64,000 nt of DNA from SABY01 sp964523795 (GCA_964523795.1 CAZGAO010000020.1:1-64000), one strand, 5' to 3'; counted from the stretch's first letter, positions 40,789-51,687 are shown. The notes: a model not told the origin generated them from the sequence alone. A program made the numbers and translations.

Positions 40789-43700
40789 TTATAGTTTTAT
40801 TAGTTTTTGAATGTGCTGTGTTGTTTCGCTTTCGCCAACAATTTGGATAGTAAGAAAATAAATCCCGCTGTTCAGTTCCTGCATATCCAAATCCAGATTG
40901 TGCTGTCCTGTGCCGAGCACGATCTCGCCAGTTGTTTTCATTATTTCCCCTTTAACATTTTGGATGTACATGCCTACCCTTGCTTCTTCTTTAAGAAATA
41001 CCGTAACGTTGGTTTTCTGCGCAAAGGGATTGGGCATAACTTTGAAATTAACAGTTCCGGTATTGGGATCGTTGTCTTCATTTTCATAAGCCTTGAGTTT
41101 CCCGGTCAGGGTTTCCAATGGAGCAAATCGTTGAGAGCCTTCAAGATATTCGTATCCGGCCTGCAGCACTTCACCACTTTGGTGCTTCCATACCATAAGC
41201 TGAATAGTATTGCCCTCGGTATAGCCATTGATGCTTTTCAAATCCGGTTCTTGCCGGGAAGCCTTTATGATTATGGGTTTTTCGGTGTCATCACTTATCA
41301 CCGTAGCTCCCACACAAATATTTCCATCGTAAACAGCAATTTCATCACCCGCCTGCAATTCATCGCAGGGATACAGCGCGATGTGCATGGGGAAATACGG
41401 ATTGTTGTCGAATACCGGTTTGAAATACACGGTTGGTATATCCTGCTGAATTACCGTGCGTGCATCCATCGGCATGTCTGTACATTGTATGGTAAGATTG
41501 CTGCTTTCGTTTACCTTAAGGTAATAGCCTTCACCACTCTGGAAATCGCCGATAGTATTGCTCCATTGGCCATTGGGTGGTGGGAAGGGCAGATGGAAAA
41601 TAGAACCACCGGTTTTATCAATAACCTTCTCTAACACCCCGGCATCGATAAGGGGCTGAACTGCATCCAGGGCATTTTGCGTATATTCGCAAGGATAGCC
41701 AATGATGTTCCAGCCGGAGTTTAGGGGAATACCTAAGGGCGTTTCCGCTGGCATTCCCGTTGCGCATAACATGCCGTTGTCGCTTACCTTAATGTAATAT
41801 CCTTCGGTGGCCTGCATATCGCCAATGGTGTTGCTCCATTGTCCGTTGGGAGGGGGGAAGGGCAAATGGAATACACTGCCGCCAGTCTCGTTCAAAACCT
41901 TATCCAGTTTATCATCATCGATAAGCGGCTGAACCATCGCCAGTATGTCCGGGTTATCGGGCATTACCCTAAACGACATGATATTCCAGCCGGTAGCCAG
42001 GCCGATGCACTGCGTTATCACGGTGAGTCCATCAAGCTCGACAAATGCTGAGCCTTGCGAGGCATAGATCTCATCGTAACCGGGATAAGGATAGATGGCT
42101 CCGACTGTTGATATTTCACCCACACCTGCATTCCAAAGCTTATAAAGAATTTCGTTTCCGGGAGTGAACCCGTTAGCCTGGGCTGGGTTAGAGCCATCGT
42201 CCATCGATGCTATCATCTCCAGGTAGATTTCGCCAGTCAGGGCTTCGATAAGCACAGCGGCACCCACGCAAATCTCTGATCCACCCATTGGATCAACATC
42301 AAACAAGCCTACTTCATCGCCAGCCTGCAAAGGCATCTCATCGATATCCGCTTCAAGGATGTAGAAAGTCATCGGATTATAGGGTGAGGTCCATACTTTT
42401 TCAAAGTGCCCCACGCCGGGAGAAACAGTAATGTAATTTTCTTTTAACTCGATAGCCTGGCCTTTGGCTCCATCCGAAATCGTAAGTTTTACCGAATAAA
42501 TACCGGCATCGGTATAAGTAAAAGTTGGATTTGGATCGTTGCTATCCACCGTCCCGTTATTATCAAAATCCCATTCCCAAAGTGTGATTTCTCCGCTCGA
42601 AAGATCAGTAAAAGTTACCGTTAGCGGGACTTCTCCACTCAGCGGCGTGGCCGAAAAATCAGCCACCAGCGGTAGCGTTTGATCGATAGTAAGGCTCACC
42701 GGCACTTCCACCATTGGATGCGCAGGATCGTTGCTTAAAATATTAAATGCTCCGTTGTAAACGCCTTCATCAAGGTCGGCAGAATTGAAGCTAACGGTGA
42801 TGTTTTGCGAATTGCCCGAAACAATGGAACCGCTGGTAATATCGGCATAAAACCACGGGTTGGTGGCACCATCGGTGTTGGCTATAAAATCGGAACAATT
42901 ACCATAAGAATACTGGGCGCAAGGATCGTTTACCGTAGCATTCCAATTGGTTCGGTATCGCATCAGGTGCAGTCCTTTGCGTGTCCCGGCAGGTATGTTT
43001 ATACTAAAAGTGTAGGTGGTATTATCCAGTTCACATAATCCATCATCCACAAGCAGTTCGTCATTGCTAAGTTCGAGGTCATCGTTGAAGTCGATCCACA
43101 CATCAAGATAAGTATTATCGTAACCGGCAATCACCGATAAAACATAAGTATTGCCAGCCGGGAGAATGTGGGTTTGGTCGGTATAATTGTGATACCAGGC
43201 GGGTGTTCCTGTGCAGGGAATTTCGGGGATGCTGATATTTTCGAGTTGCCACGAAAGCAGGCCATCGCCCACCTCGCAGCCGCTGGTGTAAAGACCCTCG
43301 GTACACAAACCCGCCTTTGAATTATGGGGTGCAGGCGAGCCATCCGGGCTTTTAAATTTTCCTTCTTTGGCCTGGCGTTCGGCAAGCATGGCTGAATAAT
43401 CCTGTGGGTCGATTTTAGGGGCGTTCCCTTTAAAACACATGGTATTGGTCGCCATTTGCCATATCAACAGGCCATCGCCCGAGTTGGTAAGCGTAAGTGT
43501 TTTGGTGGTAATTTCGGGAGGATTGTCATGCGTTTCATCGAGCGAAGACGGACTAACGCTAATAGCAGGCGTAGTGTTGTCGATAGCCACGATCACCGAA
43601 TTGGAGGCTTCGGACATGCCTTCCGAATATACAGCCTTGGCGTTGTAGGTATAAGTGCCCTGGGTAAAAAACGGATCGGTAAATGAAAGTTGAGTAATCA

Positions 43701-44505
43701 GGTTTGGATTAACCTGGGCTCCCTGGCGATACACATTAAAGCCCAGTAAGCCTTTTTTGACTTCCTTGATAGTAGGGTTTGCAGCCGGTTTCAGATTACC
43801 GGTAATCAGTTTTCCTTTTGTGTTTTGGCTACTTTGACGTTTTAGCACAATATCATCGCGTAGCGATCCGCTTTTGTATGCACTTACATAAGCTCCCATA
43901 TTGTAATTATAATCCAGGCCTAAGCTACTCAAGGTTTGCCATGCAGACCCGTCAAAGCTTACCAAATCGCCGTAGCCTGCCACAGCAGATCCGTTATCGA
44001 TACCCATGGGGTTTTCTGCTGAGGGATTGACTATCATAAATCCTATCCACAACTCGGTAGTAGCATCCACCTGATGAACTTCATCCATGTTTATCTCGTT
44101 CCATTCGTTCCAGCTTAAGCCCGATAGCGTTTGTTCATATACCAGATTGGCGGCATTGACACCTTCCCAAATTTTGAAGGTGAAGGTAGAATTATTGGCA
44201 AATTTTCGCGGGAATAAACGGAATTTGGTCAGATACCAATCATCGTAATTCTGTAGTTGCGAAGGCTCCCAGCGTATGGCAGCCCAAAAGGTACCGCCTC
44301 CGTCCAAGCCCACGCCGTCCACATTAGTTCCATCATCGTAGTGGAGCCATTCGCCGCCTTGCGGGGGCGATTGCCAGGCACACATCACCCCGGCATTACT
44401 GTTGTATTCGGCACTGAAGTTTAAGGGGGGCGGACCACTCGTTTGGCCAAGCGCAAGCATACTGCCAGCCATTAACACAAATAGTAATTGTAATTTTTGT
44501 AACAT
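40789..44505 (-). CDS. Large secreted multidomain protein: GEVED-like, PKD, SPYNPM module, WNxMSF repeats, T9SS sorting domain
   Basis: 1238 residues from the ATG at 44505, which gives a signal peptide ending ALGQ; the frame is open 15 codons further upstream. In order: an N-terminal region with SPPQGGEWLHYDDG; an abnormal-spindle-like stretch (LTLTNSGDGLLIWQM); a GEVED-like domain (about 398-542, LDVWIDFNDDLELSNDE); a PKD domain (about 613-692, ADFSATPLSGEVPLTVTFTD); one full SPYNPM module (about 702-829); two tandem repeats (about 835-1002) each with GWNI(M/I) and HLPFPPPNGQWSNTIGD; a short module variant (about 1027-1142, ELQAGDEIAVYDGNICVGA); and a T9SS type A sorting domain (about 1152-1238, VMPNPFAQKTNVTVFL). 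Exported to the surface by T9SS. No enzyme motif seen. Confidence 0.82.
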   Translation of the reverse strand: MLQKLQLLFVLMAGSMLALGQTSGPPPLNFSAEYNSNAGVMCAWQSPPQGGEWLHYDDGTNVDGVGLDGGGTFWAAIRWEPSQLQNYDDWYLTKFRLFPRKFANNSTFTFKIWEGVNAANLVYEQTLSGLSWNEWNEINMDEVHQVDATTELWIGFMIVNPSAENPMGIDNGSAVAGYGDLVSFDGSAWQTLSSLGLDYNYNMGAYVSAYKSGSLRDDIVLKRQSSQNTKGKLITGNLKPAANPTIKEVKKGLLGFNVYRQGAQVNPNLITQLSFTDPFFTQGTYTYNAKAVYSEGMSEASNSVIVAIDNTTPAISVSPSSLDETHDNPPEITTKTLTLTNSGDGLLIWQMATNTMCFKGNAPKIDPQDYSAMLAERQAKEGKFKSPDGSPAPHNSKAGLCTEGLYTSGCEVGDGLLSWQLENISIPEIPCTGTPAWYHNYTDQTHILPAGNTYVLSVIAGYDNTYLDVWIDFNDDLELSNDELLVDDGLCELDNTTYTFSINIPAGTRKGLHLMRYRTNWNATVNDPCAQYSYGNCSDFIANTDGATNPWFYADITSGSIVSGNSQNITVSFNSADLDEGVYNGAFNILSNDPAHPMVEVPVSLTIDQTLPLVADFSATPLSGEVPLTVTFTDLSSGEITLWEWDFDNNGTVDSNDPNPTFTYTDAGIYSVKLTISDGAKGQAIELKENYITVSPGVGHFEKVWTSPYNPMTFYILEADIDEMPLQAGDEVGLFDVDPMGGSEICVGAAVLIEALTGEIYLEMIASMDDGSNPAQANGFTPGNEILYKLWNAGVGEISTVGAIYPYPGYDEIYASQGSAFVELDGLTVITQCIGLATGWNIMSFRVMPDNPDILAMVQPLIDDDKLDKVLNETGGSVFHLPFPPPNGQWSNTIGDMQATEGYYIKVSDNGMLCATGMPAETPLGIPLNSGWNIIGYPCEYTQNALDAVQPLIDAGVLEKVIDKTGGSIFHLPFPPPNGQWSNTIGDFQSGEGYYLKVNESSNLTIQCTDMPMDARTVIQQDIPTVYFKPVFDNNPYFPMHIALYPCDELQAGDEIAVYDGNICVGATVISDDTEKPIIIKASRQEPDLKSINGYTEGNTIQLMVWKHQSGEVLQAGYEYLEGSQRFAPLETLTGKLKAYENEDNDPNTGTVNFKVMPNPFAQKTNVTVFLKEEARVGMYIQNVKGEIMKTTGEIVLGTGQHNLDLDMQELNSGIYFLTIQIVGESETTQHIQKLIKL

Positions 44506-44661
44506 AGTTTTTTTATTTGAGTGAAAAATTAAAACCGCTAAGATAAGCAATCATCGGTAAATTTTATACGGCTTTTTAAAAACATTGCAGAACTTTTTCC
44601 AGTTCTTTTAATTTCTTGCTTCTCAGGAATTTGTTATCCTCAGTTTGATTAGTTTAAATAA

Positions 44662-44697
44662 AAACCACCCGGCCTGATTTCCCAGACCGGATGATTT
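44662..44697 (-). terminator. Terminator after the 1829-residue module protein gene
   Basis: Read on the minus strand, AAATCATCCGGTCTG pairs with CAGGCCGGGTGGTTT using three G-U pairs, followed by TTTATTT. It lies 12 nt after the stop of the gene at 44709 and is related in sequence to 40738-40777. Confidence 0.7.
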
Positions 44698-44708
44698 ATA
44701 CTGTTGAT

Positions 44709-47700
44709 TTACATTTTTATTAATTTCTGCATGGTGCTATTTGCACCGCTATTGCTTTGGATGGTCATAAAGTAAATGCCCTTTTCCAAATCTTGCAGAT
44801 CGATCTCGATCGCGTGCTCACCTTTGGTGAAAGTTTGACCTGGGATTTCGAGTACCGTGCTTCCATTTAAATTACGGATACTAATACCCAAGTCCTGACT
44901 TTCTTTTAAGGAAAACATCAGCGTGGTTTTTTGTGCAAAGGGATTGGGGTGTATCGAATAGCTGAGCCTGCCATCAAAAGTGCTGATGCCGGTAATTAAG
45001 GATTCTATTTCGCCAATCATAGTTTCGAGCGGGGCAAATACCACTGCTCCTTCAAGCAGGGTAAACTCCACATCAAACACATCTCCGCTTTGCTTTTTCC
45101 ACACTTTTATACTAATCGGATTTCCCGCGCTAAAGCCATCGATGATTTCCGAAGCCGGGTCGTGCTGCGAGCAAGTGATGATGACCGTTTCATTGTTTGC
45201 GTTTATTACCGCAGCTCCCACACAAACATCGCCATCAAATATCCCAACTTCATCGCCGACTTCCAAAACCTCATTCGGAGCTAAGGCAATGTGCATGGGC
45301 ATGAAGGGATTGTTTTGGTAAACCGGAACAAAATAGTTGGTTTCGATGATTGCAGGATTGTTAGAAGAAGTTTCCTCAAAATCAGCAGGACAGTCGATGG
45401 TTAAGGTAGTGTTTTCGCTTACTTTTAAATAATATCCTTTGCCACTTTCAAAGTCGCCGATGGTGTTGCTCCATTGCCCGTTGGGGGGAGGGAAGGGCAG
45501 GTGGAAAATGGTTCCGCCTGCCTCATCAATCACCTTTACTAAAACCTCATCATCAATTAAATCCTGAACTGCTGCAAGGGCATTTTGCGCAAAAGCACAG
45601 GGATAGCCGATGATATTCCAACCCGTGGTGAGAGGAATGGCAAGCGGTGTTTCCACTGGCTGACCTTCGATGCACAAGGTTCCGTTGGCATCAACTTTTA
45701 CATAATAACCTTCGGTAACTTGCATATCGCCGATGGTATTGCTCCATTGTCCGTTGGGCGGAGGAAAGGGCAGGTGGAAGATACTGCCACCGGTTTCATC
45801 CAAAACTTTCACCAGTAACTCATCATCGATAAGCGGCTGCACCACCTCAAGCATATTCGGGTTTTCGGGAATTGCGCGAAACGACATCAGGTTCCAGCCC
45901 GTGGCAAGGTTGATGCACTGCTCGATGGAAGTTACGCCATTCAGTTCAACAAAGGCAGAGCCTTGCGAAGTATAAACCTCATCATATCCAGGGTAGGGAT
46001 AACTGGCGGTGATGGTCGTGATTTCGCCAGCCTCCGCATTATACAGTTTGTAAATAATGCTATTTCCGGGCGTAAAGCCATTGGCCTGGGCAGGGTTAGA
46101 GCCATCATCCATCGAGGCAATCATTTCGAGATAAACCCCGCCGACCAGTTCTTCTACCAACAATCCTGCGCCTACACAAATTTCTTCACCTGTGATGGGG
46201 TCGATATCAAACAAGCCCACCTCATCGCCAGCCTGCAAAGGCATTTCATCGATGGTGGCTTCGAGGATGTAGAAAGTCATGGGGTTGTAGGGGGAAGTCC
46301 ACACGAGTTCATAATAATTGGTACCCGAAATCACTGAGATGTACTCTGTTTTCAATTCAAAATCGGTGGCTTTTGTCCCATCGTAAACGGTTAGTTTCAC
46401 GTCATACAATCCCGGGTCGTTGTAATCCCAGCTTGGATTTTGTAGGTAGCTGTCGATGAAGCCATCGTTGTCAAAATCCCATTCCCAGGCTTGAACATTA
46501 CTTGTAGATAGGTCGGTAAAAATAACTGTCAGGGGTGCTATTCCTGTCAAAGGCTCTGCTGTAAATTCTGCATCCAAAGGCTGTATATCTGTAACGGTTA
46601 AAGTGACAGGAACAACAATGTACGGTTCATCAGGGTCAGTGCTGAAGATATTGATATTTGCGGTGTAAATATCAGGCATTAGAACGGTGGCATCGAAAGT
46701 TACCTCAACGGTTTCGAAAAAACCGGATGAAATATTACCTGAAGTTTGATTAAAGTTTAACCAACCACTTGTACCTTGGTATTGAATCGCATTTGCAATT
46801 ATCAATGCAGCATTATCATCATAGTCATAATAGTCGTATCCAATATAAACAATCGCTCCAGTCCCAATGTTTTTAGCAGCCACCGATTGATGCCCATCCC
46901 ATTCAACCAGGTTTACTGATTGAGAATCCGTAATATCCATAAAAACGGTTGCATTCATGGCGGTTATTGTTGAAGGAACTCCCTGCATTATAAAATGGGA
47001 GGGTTCTATCACGCTCATGGTTTGCCCCTCGTCAAACAAATAATAACTCATATCAAACAAACCAGCTGAATTAATAATTTCATAAGCATTGTAACCAGGT
47101 TCTGAACCACACACAATTATTTTTCCACCAGCTTGTACGAAAATATCCAAAAACGAACTCCAGTTTAAACCAAGGGTTACAAAATAATCTGTTGAGCCGC
47201 CTTCCTGTTCTGGTATCAAAAACACATCTTTCCCGGCTAATTCGACAGCTAATTCAGCGACATCAGTTTCGGTACTTGTGGTAATGTTATAATCAGTAAA
47301 ATACTGTGAAATGGCGTTAAGAGTATTCACATATTCCTCATCCATGTCAGTATAGGTGACCCAGGCAAGTATTTCAACGGTACCCTTTTGATTTTCGATT
47401 ACATCAATTGGGATTGGGGCAACTTTTCCTTTACCCACATTATTTTCATCGCCTCCTTCGGTATATGATGTAAGATGTTTGTACTGCTCGTATAGCTTGG
47501 AGGTTTTTGGTGAATCACTTGTTGCTTCTTTCATAAGTTGCCAAAAAAGATCGCCTTCACCTTCATTTGTTATAGTAAGATTCTGTGTACTCGTTTGCCC
47601 CGACTCCAGTTCCTCATTAAATATTGTGGGGTTAACCGAAATATCCGGAATACCCTCCCAGGAAACCGCCACGGGTCCGGCACGATACGATTCCCCCTCA

Positions 47701-50198
47701 CTGTAATAAGCAGATACTTCATAATTGTACGTGCCGTACGAAGGGAGGTAGTCGAAGTAGGTTGTTTCGGCAGTGGCATCAAGTACTGAGCCATTGCGGT
47801 AAATGATGAAGTATTGAAAAGCGCGGTTATCATCAGGATTGTATGTGTATTGCGAGCCATAAATCGGTACAGGGGCTTGTTCTGTTCCAATCAATGTCAT
47901 CGTTTTACCACAATTCATACAATCGGCACTCCCTCCAGAGCAAATGTTTCTAATGGAATTTTGCCTAACTTCTCCAAAAGTATAGTCCTTAGTTAATGGA
48001 GCAAGTGAAACATTATCAAATGCTGCACTTCCTGTATTGATGTTATCATACATCTGCACACCTACCTTACCTGATAAATAGGTATCGTCAAAGTAGGTGT
48101 TTTGATAATTTCCATTAAAATAAATTTCAATGTAGCCGTTTACCGAATAAATGCTTATTGTATTCCATGCTCCGATACCAATATTTAAGTCGCTACTGGA
48201 AATCCAATCCTGTAAAAAAGTCGATGCTCCATTATCAAACCTTACTAAGTTCCAATCTCCATCAGAACAATAAACCAATTTGTAGCCATAGAGCCATGAA
48301 CCATATCCGGTAATTTGGGGTATGCCATTAAACCAAATGCCAATATTACAACTTTCACCCACAGATTTCCTCAGGGTAGTTTCAAACTGATAATCCATAA
48401 AATCCTGATTATAATAACTTGTATTAGAAAGATAAACCGGATCGCTTGATACATTATAATTGCCCCCGGAAACTGACCAACTGCCCGTTATGGGAATCCA
48501 GTTATCCGCCACGCCATCTTCAAAGTCTTCGTAAAAGCCTTCGCCTGCCGATGGCTCATAATCCCAGCTTAGTTCCACTTCACCATTTGTTTCATCCAGG
48601 TTGGCAGTAAGATCTGTAGGTGGGTTGAGGCCATTCCCTTGGTCGATGGTTAAAATAAAATTGCCAAAATTGTGAGAATAAGCTCTGACTTTTACATAAT
48701 ATGTGCCTGCGGCCAACAAAGGAAAATCGATTTGCGATTGAAGCGACCGCCCGTCTTTACTATCTAAAGGATGCTTTGTATCGCAATCGTAGTCATCGTT
48801 GTAGTCTATATAGCTCGCTCCGCATTCATCGTAAACCTCCAGCCAGGTGTCGTAGTCTGATCCACACAATGAAACCGAAACATCATTTATATCCACCGGC
48901 ACATCAAAATAATACCACCTTGCCCCAAGTTCGTAGATTGATCCTGTTACAGACGGGTCGCCAACGTTGCCATAATTATAGGCATTAAGGCACAGGTCAT
49001 CCGAAGTATGTACTGACAAGGTGTAATTACCAAAATTTCCACCAAAACCTCTTATTTTAACATAGTACCATCCTGAATAGAGGTGCGAAAAATCAAGCTG
49101 CGATTGCAATGACCGACTGTCTTTACCGGCTTTGATATCGATTGGTTTTTTGGTGAGGCAATTGTAATCATCGTTAGCGGCCAATGCCTCTCCACCACAT
49201 TCATCGTAAACGTAGAGGTAGGTATCAAAATCAGAATCGCATAATGATACGGAAACATTTTGGATGATTCCGCTTGCGTAAAATTTATACCAGTGTTCTT
49301 CGCCCGTGTAGGTGGTCGATCCGTAAACCTCCGGATCGTTCACATTGCCATAATGCTGCGCCGTATTGCAGCCGCTTGCAATAAGAGTAATTTCATTTTC
49401 GATCAGTTCCTGAATGTCATATTTGCCATCCGAATCAAAATCGATATTAAAATTAACGGATTGAAAGGCATTGAAAATACAATTGCTTGATTCGTTTAAA
49501 ACAACGGCTCCACTAGTGGAATAATCTAAATAATAAGCCAGTTGTGTGGCTCCGGAGTTAACATTTACTATTTGCCCATCAACAGAGTATTGGTCATCTG
49601 TCGCCCAAAATTCATAAACAGAGTTCGGGTTATTGAATACCCCGTTTGAGCAATAGTAACACCAAAAGTCCATAGGGTTCGAAATATCAGATACGTAAGT
49701 AATACCCATGGTTGATAGCAGAGTATGGCTTGAATAGCTCGAGACATTCCAGGAGGAAAAAATGAGTTTGCCACCACTCAATACGAAATTATTTATGCCA
49801 TCAAGTATAGCGGTTGATAAAGGGTATTCATAACTATTGATGATGACCAAATCCCATCCGTAAGTATTAAACTCGGAATCGAACTCACTCCAGGTAGTAA
49901 CCAGGGTTCGTGAATAACCCAGGCTATTCAGGGCATTATCATAATGATAAATCATTGTTCCATCCAGCCCTTCCTCCAAAACAAGTATATTTATAACATC
50001 ACGGGATGGATTTTGTGCAGTATAAACTTTTTTGGAGAAATCGGGAGGTGAGTGTTTACCACCATTGTTGTTTTCCTGCTCCATGGTTTTTCCCTTAAAC
50101 GGGAAGGTTTCGACATTGAATTGATTTGAGGGGGTTTGCGAGAATGCGCCTATCCACAATAGGCAAGCAATTATTAATAAAAAATAATATTTTTTCAT
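44709..50198 (-). CDS. Giant secreted multidomain protein: PPC, PKD, SPYNPM module, WNxMSF repeats, T9SS sorting domain
   Basis: 1829 residues with a signal peptide 1-20 (ending GAFSQ). In order: a Rossmann-like segment (about 66-200, ILVLEEGLDG ... DLVIINSYEYPL); two PPC-like domains (about 271-391 and 399-519, EHWYKFYASG, DTYLYVYDECGG); a LamG/FN3 region (about 540-860); a second Rossmann-like segment (about 934-1139, VEILAWVTYTDMDEEYVN ... GKIIVCGSEPGYNAYE); PKD (about 1211-1290); a full SPYNPM module (about 1293-1423); two HLPFPPPNGQWSNTIGD repeats (about 1428-1590); a short FDGDVCVGA module (about 1621-1736); and a T9SS sorting domain (from about 1741, IHPNPFAQKTTLMFSL). A tract of 416 bp is identical to the gene at 51688-55320. 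Likely a cell-surface or matrix protein; no catalytic motif seen. Confidence 0.83.
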   Translation of the reverse strand: MKKYYFLLIIACLLWIGAFSQTPSNQFNVETFPFKGKTMEQENNNGGKHSPPDFSKKVYTAQNPSRDVINILVLEEGLDGTMIYHYDNALNSLGYSRTLVTTWSEFDSEFNTYGWDLVIINSYEYPLSTAILDGINNFVLSGGKLIFSSWNVSSYSSHTLLSTMGITYVSDISNPMDFWCYYCSNGVFNNPNSVYEFWATDDQYSVDGQIVNVNSGATQLAYYLDYSTSGAVVLNESSNCIFNAFQSVNFNIDFDSDGKYDIQELIENEITLIASGCNTAQHYGNVNDPEVYGSTTYTGEEHWYKFYASGIIQNVSVSLCDSDFDTYLYVYDECGGEALAANDDYNCLTKKPIDIKAGKDSRSLQSQLDFSHLYSGWYYVKIRGFGGNFGNYTLSVHTSDDLCLNAYNYGNVGDPSVTGSIYELGARWYYFDVPVDINDVSVSLCGSDYDTWLEVYDECGASYIDYNDDYDCDTKHPLDSKDGRSLQSQIDFPLLAAGTYYVKVRAYSHNFGNFILTIDQGNGLNPPTDLTANLDETNGEVELSWDYEPSAGEGFYEDFEDGVADNWIPITGSWSVSGGNYNVSSDPVYLSNTSYYNQDFMDYQFETTLRKSVGESCNIGIWFNGIPQITGYGSWLYGYKLVYCSDGDWNLVRFDNGASTFLQDWISSSDLNIGIGAWNTISIYSVNGYIEIYFNGNYQNTYFDDTYLSGKVGVQMYDNINTGSAAFDNVSLAPLTKDYTFGEVRQNSIRNICSGGSADCMNCGKTMTLIGTEQAPVPIYGSQYTYNPDDNRAFQYFIIYRNGSVLDATAETTYFDYLPSYGTYNYEVSAYYSEGESYRAGPVAVSWEGIPDISVNPTIFNEELESGQTSTQNLTITNEGEGDLFWQLMKEATSDSPKTSKLYEQYKHLTSYTEGGDENNVGKGKVAPIPIDVIENQKGTVEILAWVTYTDMDEEYVNTLNAISQYFTDYNITTSTETDVAELAVELAGKDVFLIPEQEGGSTDYFVTLGLNWSSFLDIFVQAGGKIIVCGSEPGYNAYEIINSAGLFDMSYYLFDEGQTMSVIEPSHFIMQGVPSTITAMNATVFMDITDSQSVNLVEWDGHQSVAAKNIGTGAIVYIGYDYYDYDDNAALIIANAIQYQGTSGWLNFNQTSGNISSGFFETVEVTFDATVLMPDIYTANINIFSTDPDEPYIVVPVTLTVTDIQPLDAEFTAEPLTGIAPLTVIFTDLSTSNVQAWEWDFDNDGFIDSYLQNPSWDYNDPGLYDVKLTVYDGTKATDFELKTEYISVISGTNYYELVWTSPYNPMTFYILEATIDEMPLQAGDEVGLFDIDPITGEEICVGAGLLVEELVGGVYLEMIASMDDGSNPAQANGFTPGNSIIYKLYNAEAGEITTITASYPYPGYDEVYTSQGSAFVELNGVTSIEQCINLATGWNLMSFRAIPENPNMLEVVQPLIDDELLVKVLDETGGSIFHLPFPPPNGQWSNTIGDMQVTEGYYVKVDANGTLCIEGQPVETPLAIPLTTGWNIIGYPCAFAQNALAAVQDLIDDEVLVKVIDEAGGTIFHLPFPPPNGQWSNTIGDFESGKGYYLKVSENTTLTIDCPADFEETSSNNPAIIETNYFVPVYQNNPFMPMHIALAPNEVLEVGDEVGIFDGDVCVGAAVINANNETVIITCSQHDPASEIIDGFSAGNPISIKVWKKQSGDVFDVEFTLLEGAVVFAPLETMIGEIESLITGISTFDGRLSYSIHPNPFAQKTTLMFSLKESQDLGISIRNLNGSTVLEIPGQTFTKGEHAIEIDLQDLEKGIYFMTIQSNSGANSTMQKLIKM

Positions 50199-50338
50199 AA
50201 TATGGGTTTTTAAAAATTTAAAATATTAATGAATTCTCTGGTTTAATTATTCCCAGCTTTATTAGGGTGGTTTTTCTAATTGTTTCATTATAATTTTGTT
50301 TTAAATCATAAATTTTACTTTTTCAGACATTTAAAATT

Positions 50339-51673
50339 TTAGTAGTTAACTGTAAATCCTTCATTAGCCTTTACCCAATATGATTTTCCTGGTAGTAAAG
50401 TCGTCAAAGTCGCGATGTCTTTGTCCGGCCAATAAAGGTTTAATCCGATAGCATCCCTGATGACGATTAATTTGGTGAGGTTTCCTGAAAACAAAGTTTC
50501 AACATTTACCGGTTGATCTGATAAAACCGGAATCAGGTTCCAGCCTGCTGTGAGGTTGATGGTAGTAATGCCAGGCGCATTTCCTTGTATAAGCAGATTA
50601 CATCCTTCGCTTACCTTGATGAAATATCCTGACTGAAAACTCCAAACGTTAAGCGTGCTCGTTCCGTTTCCCGGCTGATAGAAAGATTCCGTATTGCTGA
50701 TCATTTCAAGCTGCCCAGATATATCGCTCATAACAGCGGTCATTTCTGAGATAGCAGGTTCGAGATATGATGAGATTCCTGCCCAGCCCGTGCTTAAGGC
50801 AATGGTATGCTGCTCGCCCTGAGTGCTATTTCCTGATAAATCAACTATGGCATTGCCCTGCGAGGTAAACACAAGATCGTATCCGGGATAAGGAAAACTA
50901 TAGTTTACCTGCTCAACAAGAGTTCCTCCGCTGATAAATTTAAAAATGAAATTGTGCCCAGGCGTAAACCCATTGGCCTCATTCGGCAACGAGCCATCGT
51001 CCATAGAGGTAATAATTTCGAGGTAATTTTCCAGAGATATTATCCCCTCAAGCAATGCTGCCCCTACACAAATTTCCTGGCCGGTGTTGGGGTCGATGTC
51101 GAAAATGCCGATCTGTGCCGGAATATTCATATCAACACCATCAAGCAGTGCCGTGGTAATATAAAAGGTCATGGGATTGTAGGGTGAAGTCCAAACGGGA
51201 GTAAAGCTCAGGCCGGGACTCAGTATTCCTTCCAAGGCAACAAAAGCACTGCCTTGCGAAGCGAACTCCTCATCATAGCCGGGATATGGAAATGATATTT
51301 CAACATTTTCGACTAATCCTAAAGATTGGGAATAATACTTGAACACCATTTCATTTCCTGGGGAAAAGCCATTGGCTTGTCCAATAAGGGAGCCGTCATC
51401 CATCGAGGCAATCATTTCGAGATACGCATTGCCACCCAGCACTTCTACAAGGATTCCAAATCCAACGCAAATTTCCTGGCCGGTGTTAGGGTCTATATCG
51501 AAGATACCTATTTCATCGCCTGGCTGAAGCGTGCTTTCTTCGAGCGTTGCGCCCACCGCATAAATAGTCATGGGATTGTAGGGGGAAGTCCAGATGGGTG
51601 TAAATTGCTGCCCCAACAATGTAACGGGAAATATTAAACCTGTTGCTATTAGAAAAATAATTATCTTTTTCAT
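50339..51673 (-). CDS. Secreted protein made of two SPYNPM modules and the GISSYL C-terminal domain
   Basis: A 444-residue protein, essentially the minimal form of this family: signal peptide 1-21 (ending LLGQ), module 1 (about 23-150: PIWTSPYNPMTIY, GDEIGIFDIDPNTGQEICVG, SMDDGS, GFSPGN, YPGYDEEFASQGSAFV), module 2 (about 155-280, PAQIGIFDIDPNTGQEICVG), and the 160-residue C-terminal domain (GWAGISSYLEP, FYQPGNGTSTLNVW, GWNLIPVLSDQPV, PGKSYWVKANEGFTVNY). No T9SS type A motif. It starts 14 nt after the stop of the 1210-residue gene, so both are in one transcript. The compact form makes it the best one for structural work. Function unknown. Confidence 0.82.
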   Translation of the reverse strand: MKKIIIFLIATGLIFPVTLLGQQFTPIWTSPYNPMTIYAVGATLEESTLQPGDEIGIFDIDPNTGQEICVGFGILVEVLGGNAYLEMIASMDDGSLIGQANGFSPGNEMVFKYYSQSLGLVENVEISFPYPGYDEEFASQGSAFVALEGILSPGLSFTPVWTSPYNPMTFYITTALLDGVDMNIPAQIGIFDIDPNTGQEICVGAALLEGIISLENYLEIITSMDDGSLPNEANGFTPGHNFIFKFISGGTLVEQVNYSFPYPGYDLVFTSQGNAIVDLSGNSTQGEQHTIALSTGWAGISSYLEPAISEMTAVMSDISGQLEMISNTESFYQPGNGTSTLNVWSFQSGYFIKVSEGCNLLIQGNAPGITTINLTAGWNLIPVLSDQPVNVETLFSGNLTKLIVIRDAIGLNLYWPDKDIATLTTLLPGKSYWVKANEGFTVNY

Positions 51674-51687
51674 AAGTATGATTTTAT

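Noticed and set aside
45733..46337. Plus-strand open frames that recur identically at 52721-53223
   Set aside because: They are shadows of the module genes. Their identity only reflects the identical DNA tract reported as gene conversion.
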